Positions 56,294 to 64,000 of a stretch of DNA of 64,000 nucleotides are shown here, in pieces. Positions within the stretch are counted from its first letter, which is position 1, and each line of letters opens with the position of its first letter. This DNA is from Hellea sp. GTDB taxonomy: Bacteria; Pseudomonadota; Alphaproteobacteria; Caulobacterales; Maricaulaceae. Where the stretch lies: contig JAQXEH010000030.1 in NCBI GenBank assembly GCA_029250925.1, positions 62,001 through 126,000 on the forward strand, in the 5' to 3' direction. The notes under the pieces were generated by a model. It had not been told where the DNA came from, ran no database searches, and saw only the letters and a program-made list of their open reading frames with translations. The position numbers and the translations under genes are program-made.

Positions 56294-56568
56294 ACCCTTC
56301 CTATTTCTAAACTAAAAGCATGAATTTGCAAAATCTCCTCATTAAGCAACTCCATGACTAGTCTATGGATTTGCAATCTGTTTAATCCATCGAAGCTATT
56401 GCTTTTAATTACCACATGAAAATGGCTTTCTTTTCCCCCGCCATCCAACCCATGCTTGATCGCACCCTCATGATGAGAGTGTTTAACAGATTCGTCTATA
56501 ACCTCTAAGTGCGTCGGATTGAAACTTTCTTGTAATTTTCTCTTGATTGATTCACCTAATACGCCCAT
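56290..56568 (-). CDS. BolA family protein
   Basis: 92 residues with the BolA fold: 'THLEVIDESVKHSHHEG' near residue 19 and 'HFHVVIKSNSFDGLNRLQIHRLV' near 50. BolA proteins pair with monothiol glutaredoxins around a [2Fe-2S] cluster and take part in iron homeostasis. It is divergent from the J-protein gene (56-bp gap), a pairing common in alphaproteobacteria, and overlaps phoD by four bases. Confidence 0.92.
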   Translation of the reverse strand: MGVLGESIKRKLQESFNPTHLEVIDESVKHSHHEGAIKHGLDGGGKESHFHVVIKSNSFDGLNRLQIHRLVMELLNEEILQIHAFSLEIGRV

Positions 56569-56624
56569 TTTACAAAGTCCTTAAAAAAACAACCAAAATA
56601 CAAACCCTTAACGTAATAGTATAT

Positions 56625-57248
56625 ATGACAAATAGTTTTGAATACAAACCCAAAGGCATAGATATCCGTGTCAATAAAGGTAAAAAGAAATTAGACCCTA
56701 ATCAACAAGTATGCGATTGGGCCGGTTGCGTCAGTATGGGGGGATGCAGAGCCCCCAAATCCCCTGATAGCGTTGGAAAAGAATATTATAATTTTTGCAC
56801 CCAACATGCACGCGAATATAATAAAAATTGGAATTTCTTCTCCAACATGAGCGACGAGGATATTGCGGAATGGCAAGTTGGGGCCCGCCACGGTCATCGG
56901 CCCACTTGGGATGTACGGAAAAATACAGCAGAACGAGCATCTGCTCAAAAAAAGCGAAAAGCCGGTTCAACAGCGGCAACAGCTGAAGGTTACTCAATAT
57001 TCGGTGAAGGCAAAATCGCAGATCAAACTGAAGCACCCAGAAGGCGCAGTTTATCCAAACTGCAGCTTAAAGCCTTAAATGACCTCGGGTTAGATGATAC
57101 CGCCACTAAAGCAGACGTAAGAAAGCGCTACACTCAATTAGTTAAGCAGCTTCACCCAGATACAAATCAAGGCAAGCGGAATACTGAAGAAAGTTACCAG
57201 CGCGTAGTTAGTGCCATGAAGGTTCTGCGAACAACAAGCCTTGGCTAA
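56625..57248 (+). CDS. J-domain protein with an N-terminal Cys-rich region
   Basis: 207 residues from ATG 56625. The track adds 26 upstream residues with no ribosome site, across the bolA divergent region. The C-terminal J domain (about 150-205) has the HPD triad in 'LVKQLHPDTNQ', enough to stimulate an Hsp70 ATPase. The N-terminal half has a conserved-looking Cys/His set, 'QVCDWAGCVSMGGC' and 'NFCTQHAREYN', suggesting a zinc site. It is followed by cobS (32-bp gap) and cobT. It is not the full DnaJ chaperone, which has a Gly/Phe region and four CxxCxGxG repeats. Confidence 0.88.
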   Translation: MTNSFEYKPKGIDIRVNKGKKKLDPNQQVCDWAGCVSMGGCRAPKSPDSVGKEYYNFCTQHAREYNKNWNFFSNMSDEDIAEWQVGARHGHRPTWDVRKNTAERASAQKKRKAGSTAATAEGYSIFGEGKIADQTEAPRRRSLSKLQLKALNDLGLDDTATKADVRKRYTQLVKQLHPDTNQGKRNTEESYQRVVSAMKVLRTTSLG

Positions 57249-57280
57249 ACATTTAATAATAACCCGAAACGGATATACAG

Positions 57281-58264
57281 ATGAACGAAAAATTTCCAAC
57301 TTTTAAACCAGATACGTTAGTATCAGCAAGAGAAACATTTGGTGTTGATTTTGACATGAAAGTCCCTGCATTTAGTGAAAAATCTGAATACGTACCTGCT
57401 ATAGATGATGCATATTTATTTGACTCCAGTACGACTCAAGCGATTTGCGCAGGATTTACCAACGATAGGCGAGTAATGTTACAAGGTTACCACGGAACAG
57501 GTAAATCTACACATATTGAACAAGTGGCCGCACGACTTAATTGGCCAATGGTTAGGATTAATCTAGACTCACATGTCAGTAGAATAGACCTTATCGGCAA
57601 AGATGCCATAGTATTGAAAGATGGAAAACAAATTACAGAATTTCGCGAGGGTCTCTTGCCTTGGGCACTGCAAAATCCTGTTGCATTAGTTTTTGATGAA
57701 TATGATGCCGGACGGCCAGATGTGATGTTTGTAATACAACGCGTCTTAGAGGCCCAAGGTAGACTAACTCTATTAGATCAAAACAAAGTTATTACACCAC
57801 ACAGTGCTTTCAGACTTTTCGCTACAACTAATACCGTCGGTTTGGGCGATACGTCAGGTCTATATCATGGAACACAACAAATAAACCAAGGCCAAATGGA
57901 TAGATGGAGCATCGTCTGTCAGTTAAACTATCTTTCGCATCAAGAAGAAGAGGCTATAGTGTTAGCAAAATCACCAACTTATGAAACACCAGAGGGTAAG
58001 GATATAATTGCTTCAATGGTTAGAGTGGCAGATATGACTCGCAGTAGTTTTATAGCCGGTGATATATCTACAGTAATGAGTCCGAGGACAGTTATGAACT
58101 GGGCAGAAAATGCACGCATTTTTGATAATGATATTTCTCAAGCTTTTAGGCTCACATTTTTAAATAAATGCGATGAACTGGAAAGACCTATAATTAATGA
58201 GTTTTATCAGAGAGCATTTGGAAATGATTTAGTGGAATCAGCAACAACAAGCTTAACAAGTTAA
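57281..58264 (+). CDS. cobS: Cobaltochelatase-type AAA+ subunit CobS
   Basis: MoxR-like AAA+ ATPase, 327 residues. Walker A 'GYHGTGKST' (about 69), Walker B 'LVFDEYDAG' (about 145), sensor 'LFATTNT' (about 187). In aerobic B12 synthesis it forms, with CobT and CobN, the chelatase that inserts cobalt into hydrogenobyrinate diamide. CobN is not in this window, so a B12 role is likely by family but not shown here. It lies between the J-protein gene and cobT (8-bp gap). Confidence 0.92.
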   Translation: MNEKFPTFKPDTLVSARETFGVDFDMKVPAFSEKSEYVPAIDDAYLFDSSTTQAICAGFTNDRRVMLQGYHGTGKSTHIEQVAARLNWPMVRINLDSHVSRIDLIGKDAIVLKDGKQITEFREGLLPWALQNPVALVFDEYDAGRPDVMFVIQRVLEAQGRLTLLDQNKVITPHSAFRLFATTNTVGLGDTSGLYHGTQQINQGQMDRWSIVCQLNYLSHQEEEAIVLAKSPTYETPEGKDIIASMVRVADMTRSSFIAGDISTVMSPRTVMNWAENARIFDNDISQAFRLTFLNKCDELERPIINEFYQRAFGNDLVESATTSLTS

Positions 58265-58272
58265 CCTAGGCA

Positions 58273-60084
58273 ATGAGCATAAATACTCCAATTGATAAGT
58301 TCAAGAATGCTATTGGAGCATCAACAAAAGCATTAGCTGGTGATCCAAGTATAGAGATTTCTTTTGGGGGTGATATCGCTGGTTTAGTTCAAGACCAAGT
58401 AATGTTACCCAGCCTGCCGGCTAAATTAAATTCCCATGAAATCTCGAAGATTAGGGGAGATGCAGATGGAATAGCATTGCATATAGCGCATCACGACAAG
58501 GATGTGCATAAAAAGTATCGACCTGGAATTGGCCCTAAAAGAGCAATATATGAAGCAATAGAGACGGCAAGAGTTGAAGCTGTGGGTACTAAATATTTGA
58601 AGGGCGTGAGGAATAATCTCACTGCGTCTGCATCTGCAAGAGGCCATCGCAAAGGTTTTAACAAAGTAGGTATGTTAAAAGATGAAAATAATTTTCCTGA
58701 AGCGATAGGGTTATATACTCGCGAGGTTTTTACTGGCATTAAAACACCACCTAGCTTTGACGGTATCATGTTAAACTGGAGAAAAGAAATAGAAGAAGTA
58801 GTATCTTCCGATATACTAAATTTAAAAAGTAAAATTTACGATCAAGAAGATTTTGCTAAATCTCTGCAAAAACTAATTCAAAATTTAGAGCTCAATAACA
58901 ACCTCGCTGAGCCAGAGGAAGATGAGGAATTAGAAGAAGAAAATTCTGAAAATGAAGAAACACAGTCTGATCAAACACCCGACACACCTCAAGAACAAGA
59001 ACAAGGACAGTCTGAAGTTTCAAGCACTGATGCAGTTGATGACGATGAGATAAATCCACAGGATATTATTGATGCGGAGGATATAGAAGGAAGCCCTGAT
59101 GATGCAGACCAAACTTCTGACCCAAATGCACCTCGACCAAATCCTACAAATTTACCAGATCCGTATAAAATTTATTCAAGTAGAAGTGATGAAACTATCA
59201 AAGCAGAGGAACTCTGTGAAATTGAAGAATTAGATAGATTAAGAAGTTACCTTGATGGCCATATGGCAGGTCTATCATCTATTATTTCCAGACTTGCTAA
59301 CCGTTTGCAACGAAAACTCCTAGCTCAACAGCAACGTTCATGGACATTTGACCTTGAAGAGGGACAACTTGATACAGCGCGACTTACTCGCGTGATCATA
59401 GACCCTATGTCAGCCCTCACCTTCAAGGAAGAAAAGGAGACTAGTTTTCGAGATACGATTGTTACTATATTAATTGATAATTCTGGATCAATGAGAGGTC
59501 GGCCCATAATGGTCGCGGCCGTATGCGCCGATATAATGGCTAGAACGTTAGAAAGGTGCGGGGTAAAATCAGAAATACTAGGCTTTACCACACGAGCTTG
59601 GAAAGGGGGTCATAGCTTCCAAGATTGGATGGCTAATGGCAAGCCGGCTTCCCCAGGTCGCCTCAACGATTTACGTCACATAATATACAAGGGAGCAGAT
59701 ACTCCTTGGAGAAGAGCAAAGAGAAATCTAGGGTTAATGATGCGCGAAGGTCTATTAAAGGAGAATATTGACGGCGAAGCTCTAGAATGGGCATACCAAC
59801 GTTGTTCATATAGACCTGAACAGAGAAAAATTATAATGGTTATCTCTGACGGAGCCCCAGTGGATGATGCAACACAGAGTCAAAATAAAACGGGTTTTCT
59901 AGAATCTCACTTAAGGCTAGTTATAGATAAAATCGAAAATAGAAGTGAAGTTGAACTAGTGGCAATTGGAATTGGTCATGATGTTACCCGTTGGTACAAA
60001 CGCGCTGTTACCATAATGGATGTTGAACAATTGGGTGGTGCAATAACAGAAAAACTTGCAGAACTATTCGATTCTGAAACATAG
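58273..60084 (+). CDS. cobT: Cobaltochelatase-type VWA subunit CobT
   Basis: 603 residues. The N-terminal region is followed by a strongly acidic, low-complexity linker (about 215-290, rich in Glu, Asp and Gln), then a von Willebrand A domain with the MIDAS motif 'DNSGSMRG' (about 402). It partners CobS like the BchD/ChlD subunits of magnesium chelatase. The acidic linker is normal for CobT. It starts 8 bp after cobS. Confidence 0.92.
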   Translation: MSINTPIDKFKNAIGASTKALAGDPSIEISFGGDIAGLVQDQVMLPSLPAKLNSHEISKIRGDADGIALHIAHHDKDVHKKYRPGIGPKRAIYEAIETARVEAVGTKYLKGVRNNLTASASARGHRKGFNKVGMLKDENNFPEAIGLYTREVFTGIKTPPSFDGIMLNWRKEIEEVVSSDILNLKSKIYDQEDFAKSLQKLIQNLELNNNLAEPEEDEELEEENSENEETQSDQTPDTPQEQEQGQSEVSSTDAVDDDEINPQDIIDAEDIEGSPDDADQTSDPNAPRPNPTNLPDPYKIYSSRSDETIKAEELCEIEELDRLRSYLDGHMAGLSSIISRLANRLQRKLLAQQQRSWTFDLEEGQLDTARLTRVIIDPMSALTFKEEKETSFRDTIVTILIDNSGSMRGRPIMVAAVCADIMARTLERCGVKSEILGFTTRAWKGGHSFQDWMANGKPASPGRLNDLRHIIYKGADTPWRRAKRNLGLMMREGLLKENIDGEALEWAYQRCSYRPEQRKIIMVISDGAPVDDATQSQNKTGFLESHLRLVIDKIENRSEVELVAIGIGHDVTRWYKRAVTIMDVEQLGGAITEKLAELFDSET

Positions 60085-60164
60085 AATATAAGCAATAACT
60101 CATAATTATACTAAAGATACATTATAATTTAATACCACAAAGTTTAAAAAGCGAAATTTAAATT

Positions 60165-61559
60165 ATGACATTAGATCCAAAAAACTGGACAGATTTCCGT
60201 CAAGTTGCTCACGCTATGCTTGACAGCTCTCTGGATAAAATGGAAAATTCCAAACAGGGAAGGGTTTGGACCCCAGTACCCAAAAATTTAAAGGCTAACT
60301 TAAAAATCGATGCTCCAAATGAAGGAGCTACGCCGCAGCAAATAAAACAAGAACTAGATCAAATCTTAGAGTACGGGCCAGGAAACACTCATCCTCGATT
60401 CTTTGGATGGGTAAATGGCGCAGGGTCGCCTTCCAATATATTAGCTGAAATTGCTGCAGCCTCTATGAATGTAAATTCGGGAGGAAGAAACCATATAGCC
60501 CCTATTATAGAACAACAAATAATTAAATGGTCGGCAGGTATTATGGGAATGCCTGACAGTACAACTGGCCTAATCACATCTGGCACCTCAATGGCAACAA
60601 TAATTGCGCTCAAAGTAGCTCGTGACAAAGCTCTTGAATTACATGATACTTCTACATTAGTCGGCTACACGAGCGCGCAAACCCATAATTGTATTGCAAA
60701 AGCATTTGATTTATTAGGAATACCCGTGACTGCGTTGCGCAAAATTCCATGCGATAATAATTTTGAAATTGATATAAAAAAATTAGAAGAAACTATTGAA
60801 AAAGATATTTCTAGAAACCTCCACCCCTTCACTCTTGTTGGTAATGCAGGTACTGTAAATACTGGATCAATTGATAATTTGGATAAGTTGGCTGATATAG
60901 CTAATAATAATGATATGTGGTACCATATCGATGGCGCTTTCGGCTCTGCAGCTATCTTGTCAAAAACTGTGCATCATCGTCTAAAAGGTTTGAACAGAGC
61001 AGATAGCATAGCATTTGACTTTCACAAATGGTGGCAAGTAAATTATGAAGCTGGTTGCGTTCTTATTAAAGATCATGTCTCGCATAAAAAGTCTTTCGCC
61101 AATAGACCTGAATATCTGAAATATTACGAAGGCGGCCTTGCTGGCGGAGATTTTTGGGCTATGGACTATGGGCCTGAGCTATCAAGAAGCTTCAGGGCCC
61201 TCAAAGTATGGGTTCATCTAAAATCTCATGGTATTGATCAGATCGCAGATGTTGTAGAAAAAAACATTAATCAAGCGCAATACTTGAAAAATAGAATAGA
61301 ATCTGAGGGCGCATTAGAGCTCCTAGCGCCAGTGCCTCTTAATATATGTTGCTTCCGTTATAAATTCCAATCAGATATAGATATGAATAATTCTCTACTT
61401 GTTCTCAAGATACAAGAAAGTGGAATAGCAGTCCCATCTACAACCGTAATAGACGGGAATACAGCAATCAGAGTCAATATTACAAATCACCGAACAAAAG
61501 TTTCAGACATAGATTTACTAATCAATTCAGTTCTAGAAATTGGGGAATCTTTGATTTAG
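60165..61559 (+). CDS. Group II pyridoxal-dependent decarboxylase
   Basis: 464 residues of the aromatic-L-amino-acid/glutamate decarboxylase family. 'GNAGTVNTGSID' (about 228) and 'HIDGAFGSA' (about 252) contact PLP, and the Schiff-base lysine is Lys288 in 'FDFHKWW'. The substrate (aromatic amino acid, glutamate, or another) cannot be told, and transaminase or other activities occur in the family. It is 80 bp after cobT on the same strand and convergent with bfr (16-bp gap). Confidence 0.87.
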   Translation: MTLDPKNWTDFRQVAHAMLDSSLDKMENSKQGRVWTPVPKNLKANLKIDAPNEGATPQQIKQELDQILEYGPGNTHPRFFGWVNGAGSPSNILAEIAAASMNVNSGGRNHIAPIIEQQIIKWSAGIMGMPDSTTGLITSGTSMATIIALKVARDKALELHDTSTLVGYTSAQTHNCIAKAFDLLGIPVTALRKIPCDNNFEIDIKKLEETIEKDISRNLHPFTLVGNAGTVNTGSIDNLDKLADIANNNDMWYHIDGAFGSAAILSKTVHHRLKGLNRADSIAFDFHKWWQVNYEAGCVLIKDHVSHKKSFANRPEYLKYYEGGLAGGDFWAMDYGPELSRSFRALKVWVHLKSHGIDQIADVVEKNINQAQYLKNRIESEGALELLAPVPLNICCFRYKFQSDIDMNNSLLVLKIQESGIAVPSTTVIDGNTAIRVNITNHRTKVSDIDLLINSVLEIGESLI

Positions 61560-61575
61560 TTTAAATTAAAACTAA

Positions 61576-62058
61576 TTATCCTTCTGTAACGGAACCACTT
61601 TGTAGCTGAATATAATTTTCAATTCCCATTTGTTTAATCAAATCATATTGTGTTTCAAGATAGTCAACGTGTTCTTCTTCATTTAATAAGATTGACTGAA
61701 GAAGGTCTCGCGTACCATAGTCCCTAATACTTTCACAATATTCAACAGCATCTCGATAAATGGGAATAGCAATATCTTCGAGCTTCATGTCACATTCAAG
61801 AATTTCGTGGACCGTCTCGCCTATAAATAACTTTCCTAAGTCCTGTAGATTGGGCAAACCATTTAAAAAAAGGATTCGCTCAATAATCTTATCTGCGTGC
61901 TCCATTTCTTCTATGCTTTCTTTATACTCTTTTTCAGCTAATTTTGTAACTCCCCAATCTTTTAACATTCTTGAGTGTAAAAAATATTGATTGATCGCAG
62001 TTAATTCCGCTTTTAATGCTTTATTTAAATGTTCAATTACTTTTTTATCGCCACGCAT
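61576..62058 (-). CDS. bfr: Bacterioferritin
   Basis: Haem-containing 24-mer iron store. 160 residues from ATG 62058; AAGGAG lies seven bases upstream, while the track start two codons earlier is a TTG. With this start the ferroxidase residues fall at Glu18, Glu51 and His54, and the haem ligand at Met52, as in E. coli; 'NEEEHVDYLE' provides the later Glu and His. Three Fur-like palindromes lie 69-165 bp upstream and the ferredoxin bfd is just beyond. Confidence 0.96.
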   Translation of the reverse strand: MRGDKKVIEHLNKALKAELTAINQYFLHSRMLKDWGVTKLAEKEYKESIEEMEHADKIIERILFLNGLPNLQDLGKLFIGETVHEILECDMKLEDIAIPIYRDAVEYCESIRDYGTRDLLQSILLNEEEHVDYLETQYDLIKQMGIENYIQLQSGSVTEG

Positions 62059-62126
62059 AATCAACTCCTTTTTAGGGCTACTTATTGAGACTTTAGATCC
62101 TCGCAGTCAAATTAAATGTTAGCAAT

Positions 62127-62141
62127 TGCAAATCAGTTGCA
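62127..62141. promoter_or_regulatory. Fur/Mur-like palindrome upstream of bfr, site 1
   Basis: TGCAAATCAGTTGCA, a 7-1-7 type palindrome with outer TGCAA/TTGCA arms. It resembles Mur/Fur operators of alphaproteobacteria more than the E. coli box. It lies 69 bp upstream of the bfr start. Confidence 0.5.
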
Positions 62142-62177
62142 CAAAAAAGTGTGTTTTTACAGTTATTTAATAGAGAT

Positions 62178-62192
62178 TGAAAATCATTTGCA
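62178..62192. promoter_or_regulatory. Fur-like palindrome upstream of bfr, site 2
   Basis: TGAAAATCATTTGCA, with 11 of the 14 arm bases matching the 7-1-7 Fur box TGATAATnATTATCA. It lies 51 bp from site 1, about five helical turns. Confidence 0.5.
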
Positions 62193-62208
62193 GATAATTC
62201 AAAGCACT

Positions 62209-62223
62209 TGAAAATCACTCGCA
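62209..62223. promoter_or_regulatory. Fur-like palindrome upstream of bfr, site 3
   Basis: TGAAAATCACTCGCA, a near copy of site 2 set 31 bp away (about three helical turns). It ends 25 bp before the 3' end of bfd. Confidence 0.45.
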
Positions 62224-62248
62224 AAAATATACAAAAAATTTTAAGAGT

Positions 62249-62440
62249 TTACTCAGCAGCCTCTAAATTGAACTTGGTGAGTCGTAATTCTGCTATACGG
62301 TTATCAATGCTAATTCGGCACTGTCCACAGTTAAACTTCATATTGCAAGACTTTAAAACATCTGCTGCACTACATGCCCCATTTGTAGTTGCTAAATCAA
62401 CTTTTGCCGTGTTTATGTTATTGCATATACAGTGTATCAT
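62249..62440 (-). CDS. bfd: Bacterioferritin-associated ferredoxin
   Basis: 63-residue [2Fe-2S] protein that reduces bacterioferritin iron so it can be released. The cluster cysteines fit the Bfd pattern: Cys4-x-Cys6 ('MIHCICNNIN') and Cys38-x2-Cys41 ('FNCGQC'). It lies upstream of bfr on the same strand. Two Fur-like palindromes lie 20-56 bp upstream of its start, which fits induction under iron shortage. Confidence 0.93.
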   Translation of the reverse strand: MIHCICNNINTAKVDLATTNGACSAADVLKSCNMKFNCGQCRISIDNRIAELRLTKFNLEAAE

Positions 62441-62459
62441 AATAAGAGACTATTATTTA

Positions 62460-62474
62460 TGAGAATGATTGTCA
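62460..62474. promoter_or_regulatory. Fur box upstream of bfd, site 4
   Basis: TGAGAATGATTGTCA, the closest to the classical 7-1-7 Fur box TGATAATnATTATCA (12 of 14 arm bases). It lies 20 bp upstream of the bfd start codon. Confidence 0.6.
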
Positions 62475-62481
62475 ATCGCTT

Positions 62482-62496
62482 TGCGAATGATTTGCA
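62482..62496. promoter_or_regulatory. Fur-like palindrome upstream of bfd, site 5
   Basis: TGCGAATGATTTGCA, 22 bp (two helical turns) from site 4. It lies just before the end of the upstream TPR gene. Confidence 0.5.
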
Positions 62497-62503
62497 TAAA
62501 CAT

Positions 62504-63187
62504 TTATGAATCCTTTTTATAACTCTCAATTAAGCGTAAACGTTCATTTATTTGCCCTCTAACCAGTGCGGACTCTATGCTATTGGGATTAATTTGCAGT
62601 GAATTATTAATGTCTTTCTTAGCTGCATTAAGATTTCCTTGCTTCAAATTCACATTAGCACGGTAACGTAACGCATCAGCATTTTCCGGCTCACTGATTA
62701 ACGCTGAGTCTAAATCCATTATAGCGTCCTGATAACGCCCTAAAGCGAAGTAAGATCGGGCCCTAATAATAAAAAGTGGCACAAAGCCATCAACAAGCTC
62801 CAAACCCTTGGAGGCCGAAGAATAGGCATTTTCAGGACTACCACTAATTAACCAAAAATTCGCCGCCTCCGCATAAAAATTAGCACGCATAATATTAGTT
62901 CCGCCATCTGAGGCAATTGCGAGGGCATCCAGCCTCGCAGCTGCCTCAACTTCATGTCCAAGCGCAAAAAGTGACATAGCAACACAATGTTTTGCCCTCC
63001 TACCGCCTCCTTCATCTTGCCAAATCATAGCCATTTCAAAGGCCATGGAAGTATCTTTCGATATTTGCTCCAAACATAACTTATGTTTTTTATCAAATTC
63101 TGATGTTAAGTTCTTGGCCCAAGAGCTATCAGCAAAAATCATTGCAATGGTATAGAAACTCAATAGGACTAAACGTATAAATCTCAT
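62504..63187 (-). CDS. Exported tetratricopeptide-repeat protein
   Basis: 227 residues from ATG 63187 (the track ORF starts 50 codons earlier, across the divergent neighbour). A signal peptide covers about residues 1-24 ('FIRLVLLSFYTIAMIFADSSWA'), so it is periplasmic. At least three TPR units are visible between about 95 and 210 ('GRYQDAIMDLDSALISEPENA', 'ADALRYRANVNLKQGNLNAAK'). No enzymatic domain is seen; TPR proteins usually bind other proteins. It is divergent from the epimerase with a 35-bp gap. Confidence 0.82.
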   Translation of the reverse strand: MRFIRLVLLSFYTIAMIFADSSWAKNLTSEFDKKHKLCLEQISKDTSMAFEMAMIWQDEGGGRRAKHCVAMSLFALGHEVEAAARLDALAIASDGGTNIMRANFYAEAANFWLISGSPENAYSSASKGLELVDGFVPLFIIRARSYFALGRYQDAIMDLDSALISEPENADALRYRANVNLKQGNLNAAKKDINNSLQINPNSIESALVRGQINERLRLIESYKKDS

Positions 63188-63222
63188 AATCTTTTCTCTA
63201 ATCAATAGGATTAATATCATCA

Positions 63223-64000
63223 ATGGTTCGAAACAATAAATATAGCAAGAGCACTGCTCTTTTCTTAGGAGCAGGTTACTGCGCCCAAGAAATGTATGCA
63301 CCTTTATTGGATCAAGGTTATAAAGTCTATGTAACAACTAGAACCAAAAAACGACATTCACTTCTCAAGAAATGCGGAGTAATTCCTCTAATATTTAACG
63401 GAGCAATTAATTCAAAGCTATATAATATAATTGGTGACGCTTGCATAATTCTATCTTCGATGGCGCCAGTAAACGGCATTGATCCGTTTTTAAATAAATT
63501 ACCTATTGATCAAAAAAAATTGATGGAAAGTACCCAATGGGTAGGATATCTCTCTTCAACAAGTGTTTATGGAAATAAAAATGGTCAATGGGTCTTTGAA
63601 GATGAGCTTCTATACCCCTCCACAACTAGAGGGAAAGAAAGACTTAATGCTGAAATACAATGGTTGGAAATAGGAGCACCTGTGCATATTTTCCGTTTGG
63701 CTGGGATATACGGGCCTAGCAGGAATAATTTCCAAAAAATAAAACAAAACAAAGCGCAGAATATAATAAAAGAAGATCATGTGACTAACAGAGTTCATGT
63801 TGGAGATGTAGCTAACGCAATTTTAACGTCTATTGCCAATCCCGACCCTTACAGAATTTACAATGTTTCAGATGGGAACCCGGCCCCCCCGCAAGATGTA
63901 ATAAATTTTTCTGCCCACCTTTTAGGCATATCTACGCCCCCGCTAATTGAATACGAAGGATTAGAATTACCAGCTAAGAAAAAAAGTTTTTATCAAGAAA
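63223..64000 (+). CDS. NAD(P)-dependent epimerase/dehydratase-like SDR (runs off right edge)
   Basis: Not in the ORF track because it is open at the right edge. I read 259 codons from ATG 63223 with no stop. The N terminus has the nucleotide fold 'LFLGAGYCAQEMY', and a later 'YLSSTSVYGNKNG' and 'PSTTRGKERLNAEIQWLE' match the atypical SDR/YeeZ-like group (Ser and Tyr of the catalytic set present). The substrate is unknown. The last residues are missing. Confidence 0.85.
   Translation, partial: MVRNNKYSKSTALFLGAGYCAQEMYAPLLDQGYKVYVTTRTKKRHSLLKKCGVIPLIFNGAINSKLYNIIGDACIILSSMAPVNGIDPFLNKLPIDQKKLMESTQWVGYLSSTSVYGNKNGQWVFEDELLYPSTTRGKERLNAEIQWLEIGAPVHIFRLAGIYGPSRNNFQKIKQNKAQNIIKEDHVTNRVHVGDVANAILTSIANPDPYRIYNVSDGNPAPPQDVINFSAHLLGISTPPLIEYEGLELPAKKKSFYQE

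Noticed and set aside
61556-61575. TTAGTTT/AAACTAA hairpin between the decarboxylase and bfr as a bidirectional terminator
   Set aside because: All A-T except one pair, no T-run on the plus strand; too weak to list.

Overview
The window is a stretch of bacterial chromosome. It is AT-rich and densely coded, with no gene-free gap over 300 bp, and I found no insertion sequence, phage gene, CRISPR array or rRNA. The gene set points to an alphaproteobacterium: GcrA, a DUF2794 protein, a Fur/Mur-type regulator without the CxxC zinc pairs, YlxR fused to an L7Ae-like domain inside the rimP-nusA-infB cluster, the mutS-glnD-murJ-trpS run, and bolA-DnaJ-cobS-cobT. Low GC and short spacers suggest a streamlined, perhaps marine, lineage; the exact clade cannot be settled from the sequence.

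Layout. 1-2.3 kb: the N-terminal part of a GT39-type glycosyltransferase (cut by the left edge), murI, a YqaA/DedA membrane protein and tRNA-Leu(CAA). 2.3-4.5 kb: groES-groEL with a probable RpoH promoter, a 5'-leader hairpin, an intergenic hairpin and a strong terminator. 4.6-11.1 kb: thpR, a Tas-like aldo/keto reductase, a BAX-inhibitor-1 family protein, an unknown membrane protein, DUF2794, an RhlE-type helicase, an EamA transporter and a SnoaL-like protein. 11.2-38 kb, all on the minus strand: mutS, glnD, murJ, trpS, a PCu(A)C lipoprotein, nfu, tsaB, rimI, fur, miaB, phoH, ybeY, a CorC/TlyC protein, lnt, trmB, then rimP, nusA, ylxR-L7Ae, infB, rbfA, truB, rpsO and pnp. This is the usual alphaproteobacterial information-processing superoperon, without the metK often found between lnt and trmB.

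38-50.6 kb: AmpG-like permease, C39-like lipoprotein, DUF885 peptidase, PlsC-like acyltransferase, ArsC-like protein, a translationally coupled set (serine beta-lactamase-like, two hotdog thioesterases, MATE exporter), mnmC and a single-subunit molybdopterin oxidoreductase. 50.7-56.3 kb: gcrA with a DnaA-box-like site upstream, an ABC-2 permease without ATPase, argD, argF and a Tat-type PhoD phosphatase. 56.3-61.6 kb: bolA divergent from a Cys-rich J-protein, then cobS, cobT and a PLP decarboxylase. 61.6-64 kb: bacterioferritin and its ferredoxin, a secreted TPR protein and an SDR epimerase cut by the right edge.

Most of the window is housekeeping. The points most worth checking are five Fur-like palindromes around bfr/bfd, the bolA-J-protein-cobS-cobT cluster as a possible metal-handling AAA+/VWA module, a Cys-His pattern shared by the J-protein and GcrA, and RNA hairpins placed to control groES, groEL, rimP and pnp.
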